From Stappia indica (GTDB taxonomy: Bacteria; Pseudomonadota; Alphaproteobacteria; Rhizobiales; Stappiaceae), in assembly GCF_001696535.1 (NCBI RefSeq), contig NZ_MBQE01000001.1, forward strand, positions 248,001-312,000: 64,000 nt of DNA, in the 5' to 3' direction. Made by a program: the position numbers and the translations under genes. Position 1 is the stretch's first letter; the number at the start of each line of letters is the position of its first letter. The notes under the pieces are model-generated. The model was given only the letters and a program-made list of their open reading frames with translations. It made no database searches and had not been told where the DNA came from. Shown one piece after another: positions 8,975-17,547 of this stretch.

Positions 8975-10434
8975 CGCAGAACCTCTTTCAGTGCCGGATA
9001 AAGCGCCCGGTAGCGGGCGAGCCCTTCCTCGTGGAAGGCGCGCTGCCCCGCGTCAGGGCCGATGGAATGTGCCGTGGGCGGCGGTGCGAAACGGTCGGCG
9101 CCGCAAGCGCCGGTGGCCGCCGCGCGGCCGAGCCGCGCCGCACCGAAGGCGGCGCCGAAATCCCCGTTGCCGGGCACGTCGATCTCGATGCCCAGCACGG
9201 TTGCCAGGATCTCCAGCCAGTTGCGCGAGCGGGCACCGCCGCCGATGGCGGTGGCGCGCTCCACACGGGTGCCGGCCGCCGACAGCACGTCGAGGCAGTC
9301 GCGGAAGGCATAGGCGACGCCCTCCAGCACGGCGAGTGCGAGATCGGCCCGATCATGCGCCTGCGACAGGCCGACGAAGCTGCCGCGCGCCGAGGCGTCA
9401 TTGTGCGGTGTGCGCTCGCCGGACAGATACGGCAGGAACAGCACCGGCGGCCCGTCGCGGCGGGAGCGCTGGCGCGCGGCGGCCTCCGCCTCCAGCGTCG
9501 CGACATCGCAGCCCGAAACCCGCGCCAGCCAGTTGAGGCTGTCGGTCGCCGACAGGATCACGCCCATCTGGTGCCAGGTGTCGGGCAGCGCGTGACAGAA
9601 GGCATGGACCGCACCGGCGGTGTTGGGCCGGAAACGGTCGGTGGCGACGAAGAGCACGCCGGACGTGCCGAGCGACAGGAAGGCCTCGCCCGGACGCACC
9701 GCGCCGATGCCGCAGGCGCTGGCGGCATTGTCGCCGGCACCGCCCGCCACCACCGGCGGACGGGCAAAGCCCCAGCGGGACGAGAGCTCCGGCAGGACCG
9801 ACCCGGTGGCGTCGGTTCCTTCGGCAAGCGCCGGCATGTTGGCGCGCATGAGACCGGTTGCAGCGAGCAGCTCGTCCGACCAGTCGCGCCGGGCAACGTC
9901 GAGCCACAAGGTGCCGGCGGCGTCCGACATGTCCGAGGCCGCCGTCCCGGTCAGGCGCAGGCGGACGTAATCCTTCGGCAGCAGCACCAAGGCAGTTTTC
10001 GCGAAGGTTTCGGGCTCGTGGCGGGCAACCCATTCGAGCTTCGGCGCGGTAAAGCCCGGCATCACCAGATTGCCGCCGATGCCGCGAAAGTCCGCTCGTG
10101 CGTCGAGCGCCGCGCATTCGGCTTCCGAGCGGCCGTCGTTCCACAGGATCGCCGGGCGAAGCACCTCGTGCGCGGCGTCCAGCAGTGTGGCGCCGTGCAT
10201 CTGGCCGGACAAGCCGATGCCGGCAACGGCCGACATTTCGGACGGATGGCTGCGGGAGAGCTCGTCGAGCGTTGCGACCACCGCCTCCCACCAGGCGTGC
10301 GGGTCCTGCTCCGACCAGCCGGAATGCGGCCGGGAAACGGTCAGCGAACTGGAGGCGGAAGCAAGGATCGCATCCGTCTCGTCCATGAGCACGGTCTTGA
10401 CCCCGGACGTACCGATGTCGATTCCCAGATACAC
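8971..10434 (-). CDS. xylB: Xylulokinase
   Basis: Phosphorylates D-xylulose to xylulose 5-phosphate for the pentose phosphate pathway. The 487-residue product is a FGGY-family kinase: [19 protein letters not shown] at the N-terminus for phosphate binding, [13 protein letters not shown] for the sugar site, and [18 protein letters not shown] in the C-terminal domain. The start is GTG at 10434, preceded by GGGAGGAC at good spacing. It is the first gene of a two-gene operon with xylA, the reverse of the usual order. An AT-rich operator-like site lies 33 bp upstream. Confidence 0.95.
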   Translation of the reverse strand: MYLGIDIGTSGVKTVLMDETDAILASASSSLTVSRPHSGWSEQDPHAWWEAVVATLDELSRSHPSEMSAVAGIGLSGQMHGATLLDAAHEVLRPAILWNDGRSEAECAALDARADFRGIGGNLVMPGFTAPKLEWVARHEPETFAKTALVLLPKDYVRLRLTGTAASDMSDAAGTLWLDVARRDWSDELLAATGLMRANMPALAEGTDATGSVLPELSSRWGFARPPVVAGGAGDNAASACGIGAVRPGEAFLSLGTSGVLFVATDRFRPNTAGAVHAFCHALPDTWHQMGVILSATDSLNWLARVSGCDVATLEAEAAARQRSRRDGPPVLFLPYLSGERTPHNDASARGSFVGLSQAHDRADLALAVLEGVAYAFRDCLDVLSAAGTRVERATAIGGGARSRNWLEILATVLGIEIDVPGNGDFGAAFGAARLGRAAATGACGADRFAPPPTAHSIGPDAGQRAFHEEGLARYRALYPALKEVLR

Positions 10435-10466
10435 GCGTCCTCCCGCGCCGCCGTGCGGCTGTTCAT

Positions 10467-10493
10467 ATTATTTTCGATACCAAAATATACCAT
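10467..10493 (-). promoter_or_regulatory. Operator-like site upstream of xylB
   Basis: An AT-rich island in GC-rich surroundings. It contains the inverted repeat TATTTT-N7-AAAATA (10469-10487). Read on the minus strand it also holds two TGGTAT half-sites one helical turn apart (TGGTATATTTTGGTAT). It sits 33-60 bp before the GTG of xylB, where a repressor would act. TTGGTAT halves are typical of some GntR and LacI family operators; which regulator binds here is unknown. Confidence 0.45.
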
Positions 10494-10525
10494 GGCGCGA
10501 GGAAATAAAGAGGCACGATGAAAAG

Positions 10526-10552
10526 CGGCGGCACGAAGGGATCGCGCCGCCG
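10526..10552 (-). terminator. Probable intrinsic terminator of the small membrane protein gene
   Basis: Seven-bp stem CGGCGGC / GCCGCCG with a 13-base loop, followed on the minus strand by CTTTTC. It lies 26 bp after the stop of the gene at 10578-10985 and separates it from the xylBA promoter. Confidence 0.55.
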
Positions 10553-10577
10553 GAGCATGGTGTTCGTAAGCCCTCGG

Positions 10578-10985
10578 TCAGGCAGAAGCGGTCGATGCCC
10601 CCAAGCGCGCCATGGCCCGCTGCTCGGCAAGCGCCAGCACCGCCACCGCGGCGGCCTGGATGCCGAGAAAGGCGTAGCCGAGCGCTGTCGGCGAGACGAG
10701 GCCGAACAGCGGCAGCGCAAGGCTTGCCGCCACCCAGAGCCAGTTGCCCGCAACGACGACGAACACGCCCGCGGCCGGCGGAGCGGAGGGGACGGCGACC
10801 GCCAGCATGAAGGCGGCGACCGGCAGCAGCGCGAGCCCCGCATAGAACAGGAGATCGTGCGGCAGACCGAGTGGCAGCGCCAGAACGCCGCCGGCAACAA
10901 GCAGCAGCCCGCCCATCACAAGGCAGGTGACGGCATCGAGACCGAGAAGGCCGCGCAGGGAAAGACGGTCGAAGATCTGCAACAT
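10578..10985 (-). CDS. Small integral membrane protein, unknown function
   Basis: A 135-residue hydrophobic protein with about four predicted membrane helices (starting near residues 10, 40, 65 and 95) and a short polar C-terminus. I chose ATG at 10985, not the upstream in-frame start, because AAGGAG stands six bases before it; the product then begins MLQIFDRLSLRGLLGLDAV. I do not recognise a named family. It is divergent from an MmyB-type regulator whose intergenic space carries repeated sites, so it is probably that regulator's target. Confidence 0.75.
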   Translation of the reverse strand: MLQIFDRLSLRGLLGLDAVTCLVMGGLLLVAGGVLALPLGLPHDLLFYAGLALLPVAAFMLAVAVPSAPPAAGVFVVVAGNWLWVAASLALPLFGLVSPTALGYAFLGIQAAAVAVLALAEQRAMARLGASTASA

Positions 10986-11049
10986 GGGAACTCTCCTTGG
11001 CTGGCAGGCCGGCCGGATGCCGGACTGGATGACAGGAGAGAACACCCGT

Positions 11050-11084
11050 CAGGTCATTGAGGCGATTACCTCGCAGGTCATTGA
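11050..11084. promoter_or_regulatory. Tandem CAGGTCATTGA repeats and inverted repeat, putative operator
   Basis: Two exact copies of CAGGTCATTGA (11050-11060 and 11074-11084) on the same strand, 24 bp apart, flank an inverted repeat GAGG-N6-CCTC. They lie between the divergent membrane-protein and MmyB-regulator genes. The arrangement fits a regulator binding two sites on one face of the helix and controlling both genes. Binding is inferred only. Confidence 0.5.
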
Positions 11085-11116
11085 AGACAGAAAAGATCGC
11101 GGGCAGGATCAGGCCC

Positions 11117-11947
11117 ATGATCACGACACCCTCCGCCAGCTTTCCCGACCTCCTGCGCCAGTGGCGCGGCCGCCGGCGCCTCAGCCAGCTGGCACTGGCT
11201 GCCGAGGCCGGCCTGTCGCAGCGCCATCTCAGCTTCCTGGAATGCGGCAAGGCGCAGCCGAGCCGGGAGATGGTTCTGAGGCTCGCCGACCAGCTCGCCC
11301 TGCCGCCGCGCGACCGCGGCACCCTGCTGGTCGCGGCCGGCTTTTCGCCGCAGATGCCGGAGCGCGCGCCGAACCATCCCGACCTTGCTGCCGCGATGGA
11401 GGTGGTCGGGCGAATTCTCGATGGGCACGCCCCTCACCCGGCGCTGGCCGTCGACCGCAACTGGAACCTGATCCGCGCCAATGCTCCGGCGCTGGCGCTG
11501 CTCACCGGCATCGCCCCGCACCTGCTGGAGCCTCCGGTCAACGTGCTGAAGGTGAGCCTGCATCCCGAGGGTCTTGCCCCGCGCATCCGCAACTACCGCG
11601 AATGGCGGGCCCATCTGCTGGAGCGGCTGGGCCGGCAGGCCGATCTGTCGGGAGACGCGGAGATCGCAGCTCTGGTGGAGGAACTGGGCAGCTATCCGGT
11701 GCCCACCTCGGCGAAAGCGCAGCCGGTCAACGGCCGCGACCGGCATGCGGGCATCGCCGTCCCGTTGGAACTGCTCGCCGGCGATACCGTCCTTTCGTTC
11801 CTCAGCACGACCACGCTGTTCGGAACCGCGCTCGACATCTTCCTGTCGGAACTGGTGATCGAGAGCTTCTTTCCCGCCGACGAGGCGACCGCGGCGGCGA
11901 TGGCGGACCTCGGTGCAGGCCTTGCGGACAAGCCGCCGGCCGGCTGA
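11117..11947 (+). CDS. MmyB-type XRE transcriptional regulator
   Basis: A 276-residue DNA-binding regulator. Residues about 9-65 form an XRE helix-turn-helix (LLRQWRGRRRLSQLALAAEA, then GLSQRHLSFLECGKAQPSR). The remainder resembles the MmyB-like ligand-binding domain, with HPALAVDRNWNLIRANAPAL and the closing segment around LSFLSTTTLFGTALDIFLSEL. ATG 11117 is preferred over an upstream in-frame start because homologues begin just before the helix-turn-helix. Members of this family are often found next to oxidoreductase genes that they control; here the divergent neighbour is a membrane protein. Confidence 0.88.
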   Translation: MITTPSASFPDLLRQWRGRRRLSQLALAAEAGLSQRHLSFLECGKAQPSREMVLRLADQLALPPRDRGTLLVAAGFSPQMPERAPNHPDLAAAMEVVGRILDGHAPHPALAVDRNWNLIRANAPALALLTGIAPHLLEPPVNVLKVSLHPEGLAPRIRNYREWRAHLLERLGRQADLSGDAEIAALVEELGSYPVPTSAKAQPVNGRDRHAGIAVPLELLAGDTVLSFLSTTTLFGTALDIFLSELVIESFFPADEATAAAMADLGAGLADKPPAG

Positions 11948-12385
11948 TCAGTCGTCGGAGCCGGAGCGCATCCGCTTGATCGCCCCGCGCTGCTTCTTGG
12001 CGGCGAGCCGGCGCTCCTTGGAGGCCTTTGTCGGCCGCGTCGCCTTGCGCGGTTTCGGCCGCTCGAGCGCCTTGCGCACTAGCGTGGCAAGACGCTCCAG
12101 CGCGTCCAGCCGGTTGCGCTCCTGGGTACGGAACCTGTCGGCCTGGATGAGAATCTCGCCGGCCAGCGTCAGCCGGCTGCCGGCAAGGCGAGCAAGCCGC
12201 TGCTTGACGTCCTCGGCGAGCGTCCGGTTCTCGGAAAGCTGGAAGCGGAGCTGAACGGCCGTCGCCACCTTGTTGACGTTCTGCCCGCCAGGTCCCGAAG
12301 CGCGCACGAAGCTCTCCGACAGGTCCGCAGCCGGGATCGTCACGCCCGGCGCCACCTCCAGATCCATGTCCGCCACTGATGCCAT
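11948..12385 (-). CDS. arfB: Alternative ribosome-rescue factor / peptidyl-tRNA hydrolase ArfB
   Basis: Rescues ribosomes stalled on non-stop mRNA by hydrolysing the peptidyl-tRNA. The 145-residue product contains the release-factor GGQ motif in SFVRASGPGGQNVNKVATAV, followed by a helix and a lysine/arginine-rich C-terminal tail (KASKERRLAAKKQRGAIKRM) that inserts in the empty mRNA channel in the E. coli protein. I chose ATG 12385; an in-frame ATG at 12367 would give 139 residues, also acceptable (E. coli has 140). It is divergent from mazG with about 100 bp between starts. Confidence 0.92.
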   Translation of the reverse strand: MASVADMDLEVAPGVTIPAADLSESFVRASGPGGQNVNKVATAVQLRFQLSENRTLAEDVKQRLARLAGSRLTLAGEILIQADRFRTQERNRLDALERLATLVRKALERPKPRKATRPTKASKERRLAAKKQRGAIKRMRSGSDD

Positions 12386-12485
12386 CGCCGTCCGTTCCGT
12401 TTCCCTGTCGCGTCCGGGGGCCGCTTGGAACGCCTCCGGTGCAATGCTATGTCGGTCGCCAGGACCAGATATGAGGGGCGCCAGC

Positions 12486-13322
12486 GTGACACCGGACCGC
12501 GACATCCAGCGACTGATCGAGATCATGGCCGCCTTGCGCACGCCCGGGACCGGCTGCCCCTGGGATCTGGAGCAGGACTTTTCCACCATCGCGCCCTACA
12601 CGATCGAGGAAGCCTACGAGGTCGCCGACGCGATCCAGCGCGGCGACATGGTCGACCTGCGCGAGGAACTGGGCGACCTGCTCCTGCAGGTGGTCTATCA
12701 CGCCCGCCTTTCCCAGGAACAGGGGGCTTTCGCCTTTCCCGACGTGGTCGAGGCGATCACCGCCAAGATGATCCGCAGGCATCCGCATGTCTTCGGCGAC
12801 GACGATGCCCGCTCGGCCGGCATCGCCAAGGGCATGTGGGAGAAGATCAAGCAGCAGGAGAAGCTGGAGCGCGCCAGCGCCCGGGAGGCAGCGGGCCTGG
12901 GCGAAGAGCGCCGGCGGTTCCTCGACGACGTGCCGGCAATCTTCCCTGCCCTGACCGAAGCGGAAAAGCTGCAACGCCGCGCCGCGCGCGTCGGCTTCGA
13001 CTGGGGCAGCGCCGGGCCCGTGCTCGACAAGATCCGCGAGGAGACCGAGGAACTGGCCAGCGAGATCGACGCGGAGGGCGGCAAGGCACCCGACCGAGAG
13101 CGCATTGCCGGCGAGATCGGCGACCTCATCTTCGCCGTGGCCAACCTTGCGCGGCACCTCGACATCGACCCGGAGGAAGCACTGAAGCGCACCAACCGCA
13201 AGTTCCGTCGCCGTTTCGCAGCCATCGAAGACGCAGCAGAGGGCGAAGGCCGAACGCTCGCCGACATGAGCCTCGACGAGATGGAAGCGGTCTGGCAGGC
13301 GGCGAAGTCGAACGACGCCTGA
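12486..13322 (+). CDS. mazG: Nucleoside triphosphate pyrophosphohydrolase MazG
   Basis: Hydrolyses NTPs and dNTPs to monophosphates, a house-cleaning role. The product is 278 residues with two MazG domains. The first carries TIEEAYEVADAIQRGDMVDL and REELGDLLLQVVYHA, the metal-binding acidic helices; the second has REETEELASEIDAE and GEIGDLIFAVANLARHL. GTG at 12486 is favoured because GAGGGG stands before it; an in-frame ATG at 12471 adds five residues. The gene converges on hflX with a shared hairpin between them. Confidence 0.94.
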   Translation: MTPDRDIQRLIEIMAALRTPGTGCPWDLEQDFSTIAPYTIEEAYEVADAIQRGDMVDLREELGDLLLQVVYHARLSQEQGAFAFPDVVEAITAKMIRRHPHVFGDDDARSAGIAKGMWEKIKQQEKLERASAREAAGLGEERRRFLDDVPAIFPALTEAEKLQRRAARVGFDWGSAGPVLDKIREETEELASEIDAEGGKAPDRERIAGEIGDLIFAVANLARHLDIDPEEALKRTNRKFRRRFAAIEDAAEGEGRTLADMSLDEMEAVWQAAKSNDA

Positions 13323-13328
13323 GGCCGA

Positions 13329-13352
13329 CGCGGCGGATTTCAGTCCGCCGCG
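13329..13352. terminator. Hairpin between convergent mazG and hflX
   Basis: Perfect 9-bp stem CGCGGCGGA / TCCGCCGCG with a 6-base loop, starting 7 bp after the mazG stop and including the hflX stop codon. There is no T-run, so termination efficiency is uncertain. Confidence 0.55.
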
Positions 13353-14743
13353 CCCTCGTCGATTTCGGTAAAGACGCCGCGATAGCGGGTGGTGAACTCG
13401 CCCTTGCGCCGCTCGCCGACACGCACGCGAAGGGAGATTCCCTCCTCGCCGTCTGTCCGCCGCAGCACGTCGGTGTTGCGATAAAGCCAGGCAAGCCCCT
13501 CGCCGTCCTCCGGCGCCAGCCGCAGCTCGTAGACGAGACTGTCCTCGGCGAGCCGCAGCTCCACCCGCGCCAGAAGATCCGCAACGCCCTCGCCGGTGAC
13601 GGCGGAGACGGCAACGGGTCCCTCGTCGATGCGGTTGGCGGCAAGCAGCGTCTGGCGATGCTCGTCGGACAGCTTGTCGACCTTGTTCCAGACCTCGATC
13701 AACCGGCTGCTCTGCGCCTGTTCCAGACCCAGGGCATTCAGCGTTGCAGCGACGTCCGCGGCCTGGGCCTCGGTATCCTCGTGCGAGATGTCGCGCACAT
13801 GCAGGATGAGATCGGCCTCGGTCACTTCCTCCAGCGTTGCGCGGAACGCGGCGATGAGATGCGTCGGCAGATCGGAGATGAAGCCCACCGTATCCGACAG
13901 GATGACGTCGCGCCCATGCGGCAACGTTACTCGCCGCAACGTCGGGTCGAGCGTCGCGAACAGGAGATCCTTGGCGAAAACCTCTGCCTGCGTGAGCCGG
14001 TTGAACAGCGTCGACTTGCCGGCATTGGTGTAGCCGACCAGCGCGACGACCGGCTGCGGCACCTTCTTGCGCTTGGCGCGGTGCAGCTCGCGGGTGCGCG
14101 TGACCTGCTCGAGATCCTTCTCCAGCCGGTTGATCCGCTCTTGGATGAGGCGCCGGTCGGCCTCGATCTGGGTTTCGCCGGGACCGCCGACGAAGCCGAG
14201 ACCGCCGCGCTGGCGCTCGAGGTGGGTCCACGAGCGCACGAGCCGGCTCTTCTGCCACTTCAGGTGGGCAAGCTCCACCTGCAGCGTGCCCTCTGCCGTG
14301 CTGGCGCGATCGCCGAAGATTTCCAGGATAAGGCCGGTGCGGTCGAGCACCTTGCAATGCAGCGCCTTTTCCAGATTGCGCTGCTGGATCGGCGTGAGCG
14401 GATGGTCGACGACGACGAGTTCGATCTCTTCCGCCTTCACGATGGCGGCGAGCTCATCGACCTTGCCGCTGCCGAACAGCGTGCCGGGCTTGGGCGTTGC
14501 GACCGTGACGATGCCGCTGGAGACGATCTCCAGGTCGATGGCGGCGGCGAGGCCGATCGCCTCTTCAAGCCGCGCCTCGGGCGAGCGGCGCAACTGGGCG
14601 CCGCTCTCGTCGCGATGGCGGCCGGTGAGCACCGGAACGACGACAGCGGCGCGCGCGCCAGCGGCCCCGCGCGGGCCCTCGAACGGATTGTCCGGTTCCT
14701 GCGCGGGTTTGTCCTTCCGATTCGAGCGGGGTTGGTTCTTCAA
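13340..14743 (-). CDS. hflX: Ribosome-splitting GTPase HflX
   Basis: GTPase that binds the 50S subunit and splits stalled ribosomes under stress. The 467-residue product has the N-terminal HflX domain (GSGKVDELAAIV; VELAHLKWQKSRLVRSW), the glycine-rich linker GGLGFVGGPGETQIEADRR, and the G domain with P-loop ALVGYTNAGKSTLFNRLT, switch region FATLDPTLRRV, DTVGFI and NKVDKL. The start is a TTG directly after the hfq stop codon (TGA-TTG), so it is coupled to hfq; the N-terminal 30 residues are poorly conserved and a later start cannot be excluded. hfq-hflX is a widely conserved pair. Confidence 0.95.
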   Translation of the reverse strand: MKNQPRSNRKDKPAQEPDNPFEGPRGAAGARAAVVVPVLTGRHRDESGAQLRRSPEARLEEAIGLAAAIDLEIVSSGIVTVATPKPGTLFGSGKVDELAAIVKAEEIELVVVDHPLTPIQQRNLEKALHCKVLDRTGLILEIFGDRASTAEGTLQVELAHLKWQKSRLVRSWTHLERQRGGLGFVGGPGETQIEADRRLIQERINRLEKDLEQVTRTRELHRAKRKKVPQPVVALVGYTNAGKSTLFNRLTQAEVFAKDLLFATLDPTLRRVTLPHGRDVILSDTVGFISDLPTHLIAAFRATLEEVTEADLILHVRDISHEDTEAQAADVAATLNALGLEQAQSSRLIEVWNKVDKLSDEHRQTLLAANRIDEGPVAVSAVTGEGVADLLARVELRLAEDSLVYELRLAPEDGEGLAWLYRNTDVLRRTDGEEGISLRVRVGERRKGEFTTRYRGVFTEIDEGAAD

Positions 14744-14998
14744 TCAGCCCGCCGTCTTTTCGCCGGTCTCGTCCGGTTCGAACAGCTGAACGGGAGCATT
14801 CGGCATCACGGTGGAGATCGCGTGCTTGTAGACAAGCTGCGAATGTCCGTCACGGCGCAGAAGAACGCAGAAGTTGTCGAACCAGGTTACGACGCCTTGC
14901 AGCTTCACGCCGTTGATCAAAAAGATCGTCAGCGGGGTCTTCTGCTTGCGTACATGGTTGAGGAAAGTGTCCTGAAGGTTTTGAGCGCGGTCAGCCAT
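14744..14998 (-). CDS. hfq: RNA-binding protein Hfq
   Basis: Sm-like hexameric RNA chaperone that pairs small RNAs with mRNAs. The 84-residue product has the Sm1 motif around [20 protein letters not shown] and Sm2 around [12 protein letters not shown], with a short alphaproteobacterial C-terminal tail. AGGA stands before the ATG at longish spacing through an A-rich leader. It heads the hfq-hflX pair; the roughly 200 bp upstream, before the aminotransferase stop, can hold a promoter. Confidence 0.98.
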   Translation of the reverse strand: MADRAQNLQDTFLNHVRKQKTPLTIFLINGVKLQGVVTWFDNFCVLLRRDGHSQLVYKHAISTVMPNAPVQLFEPDETGEKTAG

Positions 14999-15206
14999 GT
15001 TTTATTTTTTCCTGCATTCGCATTGTCATTTATTGGTGCGCCCAGCCGGAAACAAAATCTGCCGCCATGCAGTTCTGCTGCCCGCAGCATTGCGCCCGGC
15101 AGACCCGGCGTCAAGAGCCCGGAGGAAGACCCTCGGACGCACGACGCCAGTCTAGCGCATCCTTGTTGCCATTTCTGCCCGTTTATATGACACAGCCTGC
15201 CTCAAG
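14999..15206 (-). promoter_or_regulatory. hfq upstream region
   Basis: 208 bp without a gene, between the stop of the aminotransferase gene and hfq. The part nearest hfq is AT-rich, unlike the flanks, as expected for a promoter and leader. No clear sigma-70 hexamers could be assigned by eye. Confidence 0.3.
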
Positions 15207-16070
15207 TCACACCGCACTGACTTCGGCCGTGGCGTGGAACATGCGCCGCAGCTCCCGCGTCAGCTCGCCGGGGTGGCCGTTGCCGACGGATTGGCCATCG
15301 ATCCGCACCACCGGCATCACCACCGTCGTCGCCGCGGTCATGAAGGCTTCCTTGGCCTGCTTCGCCTCTTCAAGGCTGAAGGCACGCTCCTCGAAGGTGA
15401 GGCCGTTGCGCTCGATCATGTCGAGGACGACCTGGCGGGTGATGCCCTTCAGGATGCCGCTCACGGCCGGCCGGGTGACCAGGCAATTGTCCTTGGTGAC
15501 GATCCAGGCATTGGTCGAGCCGCCCTCGGTCACCATGCCATCGCGGTCGACGAACCAGGCTTCCTTGGCCCCCGCTTCCTTCGCCTTCTGCTTGGCCAGA
15601 ACGTTCGGCAACAGGCCGACGGTCTTGATGTCGACGCGCTCCCAGCGGTTCTCCGGCACGGAGATCACCGACACGCCCTTTTCGGCCAGCGCGGCGGCCG
15701 CAGCGGGCTGCGAGGAGCGCGCGGTCACCACCAGCGCCGGCTGGACGGTCGCGGGCGGGAAGACGTGGTCGCGGCGAGACACGCCGCGCGTCACCTGCAT
15801 GTAGACGAGACCGTCGCGGACCTTGTTGCGGCGTACGACCTCATGCAGCACCTGCGACAGGGCGGCGCGGCCCATCGGCATGCGGATCGACAGTTCGTTC
15901 AAGGAGCGCTCGAGTCGGTCGAGATGGCGCCGTTCGTCGACGAGATGGCCATGCCAGATCTCGCAGACCTCGTAGACGCCATCGGCGAACTGGTAGCCCC
16001 GGTCCTCGATGTGAATGGCGGCCTCCGCGTGCCGGACATAGCGCCCGTTCACATATGCGATGCGGCTCAT
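15207..16070 (-). CDS. dat: D-amino-acid aminotransferase (class IV PLP enzyme)
   Basis: Transfers amino groups between D-amino acids and 2-oxo acids, typically making D-glutamate or D-alanine. The 287-residue product starts MSRIAYVNGRYVRHAEAAIH and has IEDRGYQFADGVYEVCEIW at the substrate end. The PLP lysine is in DIKTVGLLPNVLAKQKAKEA, followed by EAWFVDRDGMVTEGGSTNAW. GGAGGAATC directly before ATG 16070 decides the start. Branched-chain aminotransferases share the fold, but the DIK...LLPNVL form and the length favour the D-specific enzyme. It sits between trkA and hfq in the same direction. Confidence 0.88.
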   Translation of the reverse strand: MSRIAYVNGRYVRHAEAAIHIEDRGYQFADGVYEVCEIWHGHLVDERRHLDRLERSLNELSIRMPMGRAALSQVLHEVVRRNKVRDGLVYMQVTRGVSRRDHVFPPATVQPALVVTARSSQPAAAAALAEKGVSVISVPENRWERVDIKTVGLLPNVLAKQKAKEAGAKEAWFVDRDGMVTEGGSTNAWIVTKDNCLVTRPAVSGILKGITRQVVLDMIERNGLTFEERAFSLEEAKQAKEAFMTAATTVVMPVVRIDGQSVGNGHPGELTRELRRMFHATAEVSAV

Positions 16071-16113
16071 GATTCCTCCAGTCGATTGCGGAACGCGGCG
16101 GCCCGGCCGCGTA

Positions 16114-17490
16114 TCAGAAGAATTCCAGGCTGACGCGGAACATCTGCTCCACCTGCCGCACCCGCTCCGCGATGGCAAACAGCACGCAGCGGTCATGGGC
16201 GCGGATCACGGTCGAGCCGTCCGGGGTAATGACGGTCCCGTCGCGGAACACCGCACCGACGCGAATGCCGTCGGGCAGGTCGACTTCCCGCAACGGCTTG
16301 CCGACCAGCGGCGAGGTTTCCAGCGCCTCGGCCTCGATCACCTCGGCCGCGCCGTTCTGCAGGGCATGGACGCCGCGGATACGGCCGCGCCGAACATGCT
16401 GCAGGATCTTGGAGATCGTCACTTGCCTCGGATTGACGAAGGCGTCAATGCCGAGCGCATGGGCGAAGGTCGGGTAGCTCGGATTGTTGATCAGGGACAG
16501 GTTGCGCTTGCATCCGAGCTTCTTGGCCATGACGCAGGACAGGATGTTGACCTCGTCCTCGTTGGTCAGCGCGATCAGCGTGTCCGCGTCCTGGATGTCG
16601 GCTTCCTTGAGAATGCCCTGGTCGAGCGCGCTGCCATGCAGGATCACGGCGCGCTTCAACGTGTCGGCGATGCTGAGCGCCCGCTCGCGCGAATGCTCGA
16701 TGATCTTGACCTTGGCGGCCGACTGGCGCTGCTCCAGCGTGCGGGCGACGTAGTGGCCGATATTGCCGCCGCCGGCGATGACGACGCGGGTCGCCTCCGG
16801 CTCCTCATGGCCGAAGATCGCCAGCGTCCGCCGCACCTGGTCGCGCCGCGCCACCACATAGACGAGGTCGTCCACGAACAGCGTGTCGGAGCTCTTGGGC
16901 ACGAAGAGATGGTTGCCGCGAAAGACGCCGGTGACCACCGCGCCGAGATCGGGAAACAGCTCGGTGAGCTGGCGCAGCGGCGTGTTGACCACCGGGCAAT
17001 CCTCCCGGCAGATCAGCCCGACCACCACCACCTGGTCGTCGGCAAAGCGCACGGTCTCCACCGCACCGGGAAGCGCAAGGCGGCGCAGCACCATCTCGCC
17101 CACCTCGATCTCCGGCGAGATGATCACGTCGATGGGCATGTTGTCCCGGGAGAACAGATCGCTCCAATGCGGCTTCAGATAGCTCTGCGCACGCACGCGC
17201 GCCACCTTGGTCGGCACCTTGAACAGGGAGTGGGCCACCTGGCAGGCGACCATGTTGACCTCGTCGTAGAGAGTGACGGCGATCAGCATGTCGGCCTGGT
17301 CCGCACCGGCCTGCGCCAGCACGTCCGGATGCGCGCCATGGCCGACGAACCCGCGCACGTCGAGCGTATCGCGGATCGCGTTGATCAGCCGCGGCGAGGA
17401 ATCGATGACGGAGACATCGTTCTGTTCGGCCGCAAGCTTCTCGGCAATGCCGTAGCCCACTTGGCCGGCGCCGCAAATCACCACTCTCAT
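16114..17490 (-). CDS. trkA: Trk potassium uptake regulatory protein TrkA
   Basis: Cytoplasmic NAD-binding regulator of the Trk potassium channel. The 458 residues contain two RCK_N/RCK_C repeats. The first Rossmann fold is MRVVICGAGQVGYGIAEKLA; the second is RVVIAGGGNIGHYVARTLEQ near residue 233. Conserved segments include LTNEDEVNILSCVMAKKLG. No trkH/G channel gene is adjacent. Location directly downstream of ntrX is conserved in Rhizobiales. Confidence 0.97.
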   Translation of the reverse strand: MRVVICGAGQVGYGIAEKLAAEQNDVSVIDSSPRLINAIRDTLDVRGFVGHGAHPDVLAQAGADQADMLIAVTLYDEVNMVACQVAHSLFKVPTKVARVRAQSYLKPHWSDLFSRDNMPIDVIISPEIEVGEMVLRRLALPGAVETVRFADDQVVVVGLICREDCPVVNTPLRQLTELFPDLGAVVTGVFRGNHLFVPKSSDTLFVDDLVYVVARRDQVRRTLAIFGHEEPEATRVVIAGGGNIGHYVARTLEQRQSAAKVKIIEHSRERALSIADTLKRAVILHGSALDQGILKEADIQDADTLIALTNEDEVNILSCVMAKKLGCKRNLSLINNPSYPTFAHALGIDAFVNPRQVTISKILQHVRRGRIRGVHALQNGAAEVIEAEALETSPLVGKPLREVDLPDGIRVGAVFRDGTVITPDGSTVIRAHDRCVLFAIAERVRQVEQMFRVSLEFF

Positions 17491-17547
17491 CGGATCGAAG
17501 TCCCTTCAAGGTGTCCGGTCAATCCGGAACCTACCACGTCGTCACGG

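Noticed and set aside
12425-15190. 921-codon plus-strand frame across mazG, hflX and hfq
   Set aside because: Overlaps three well-recognised genes and has shadow-type composition.
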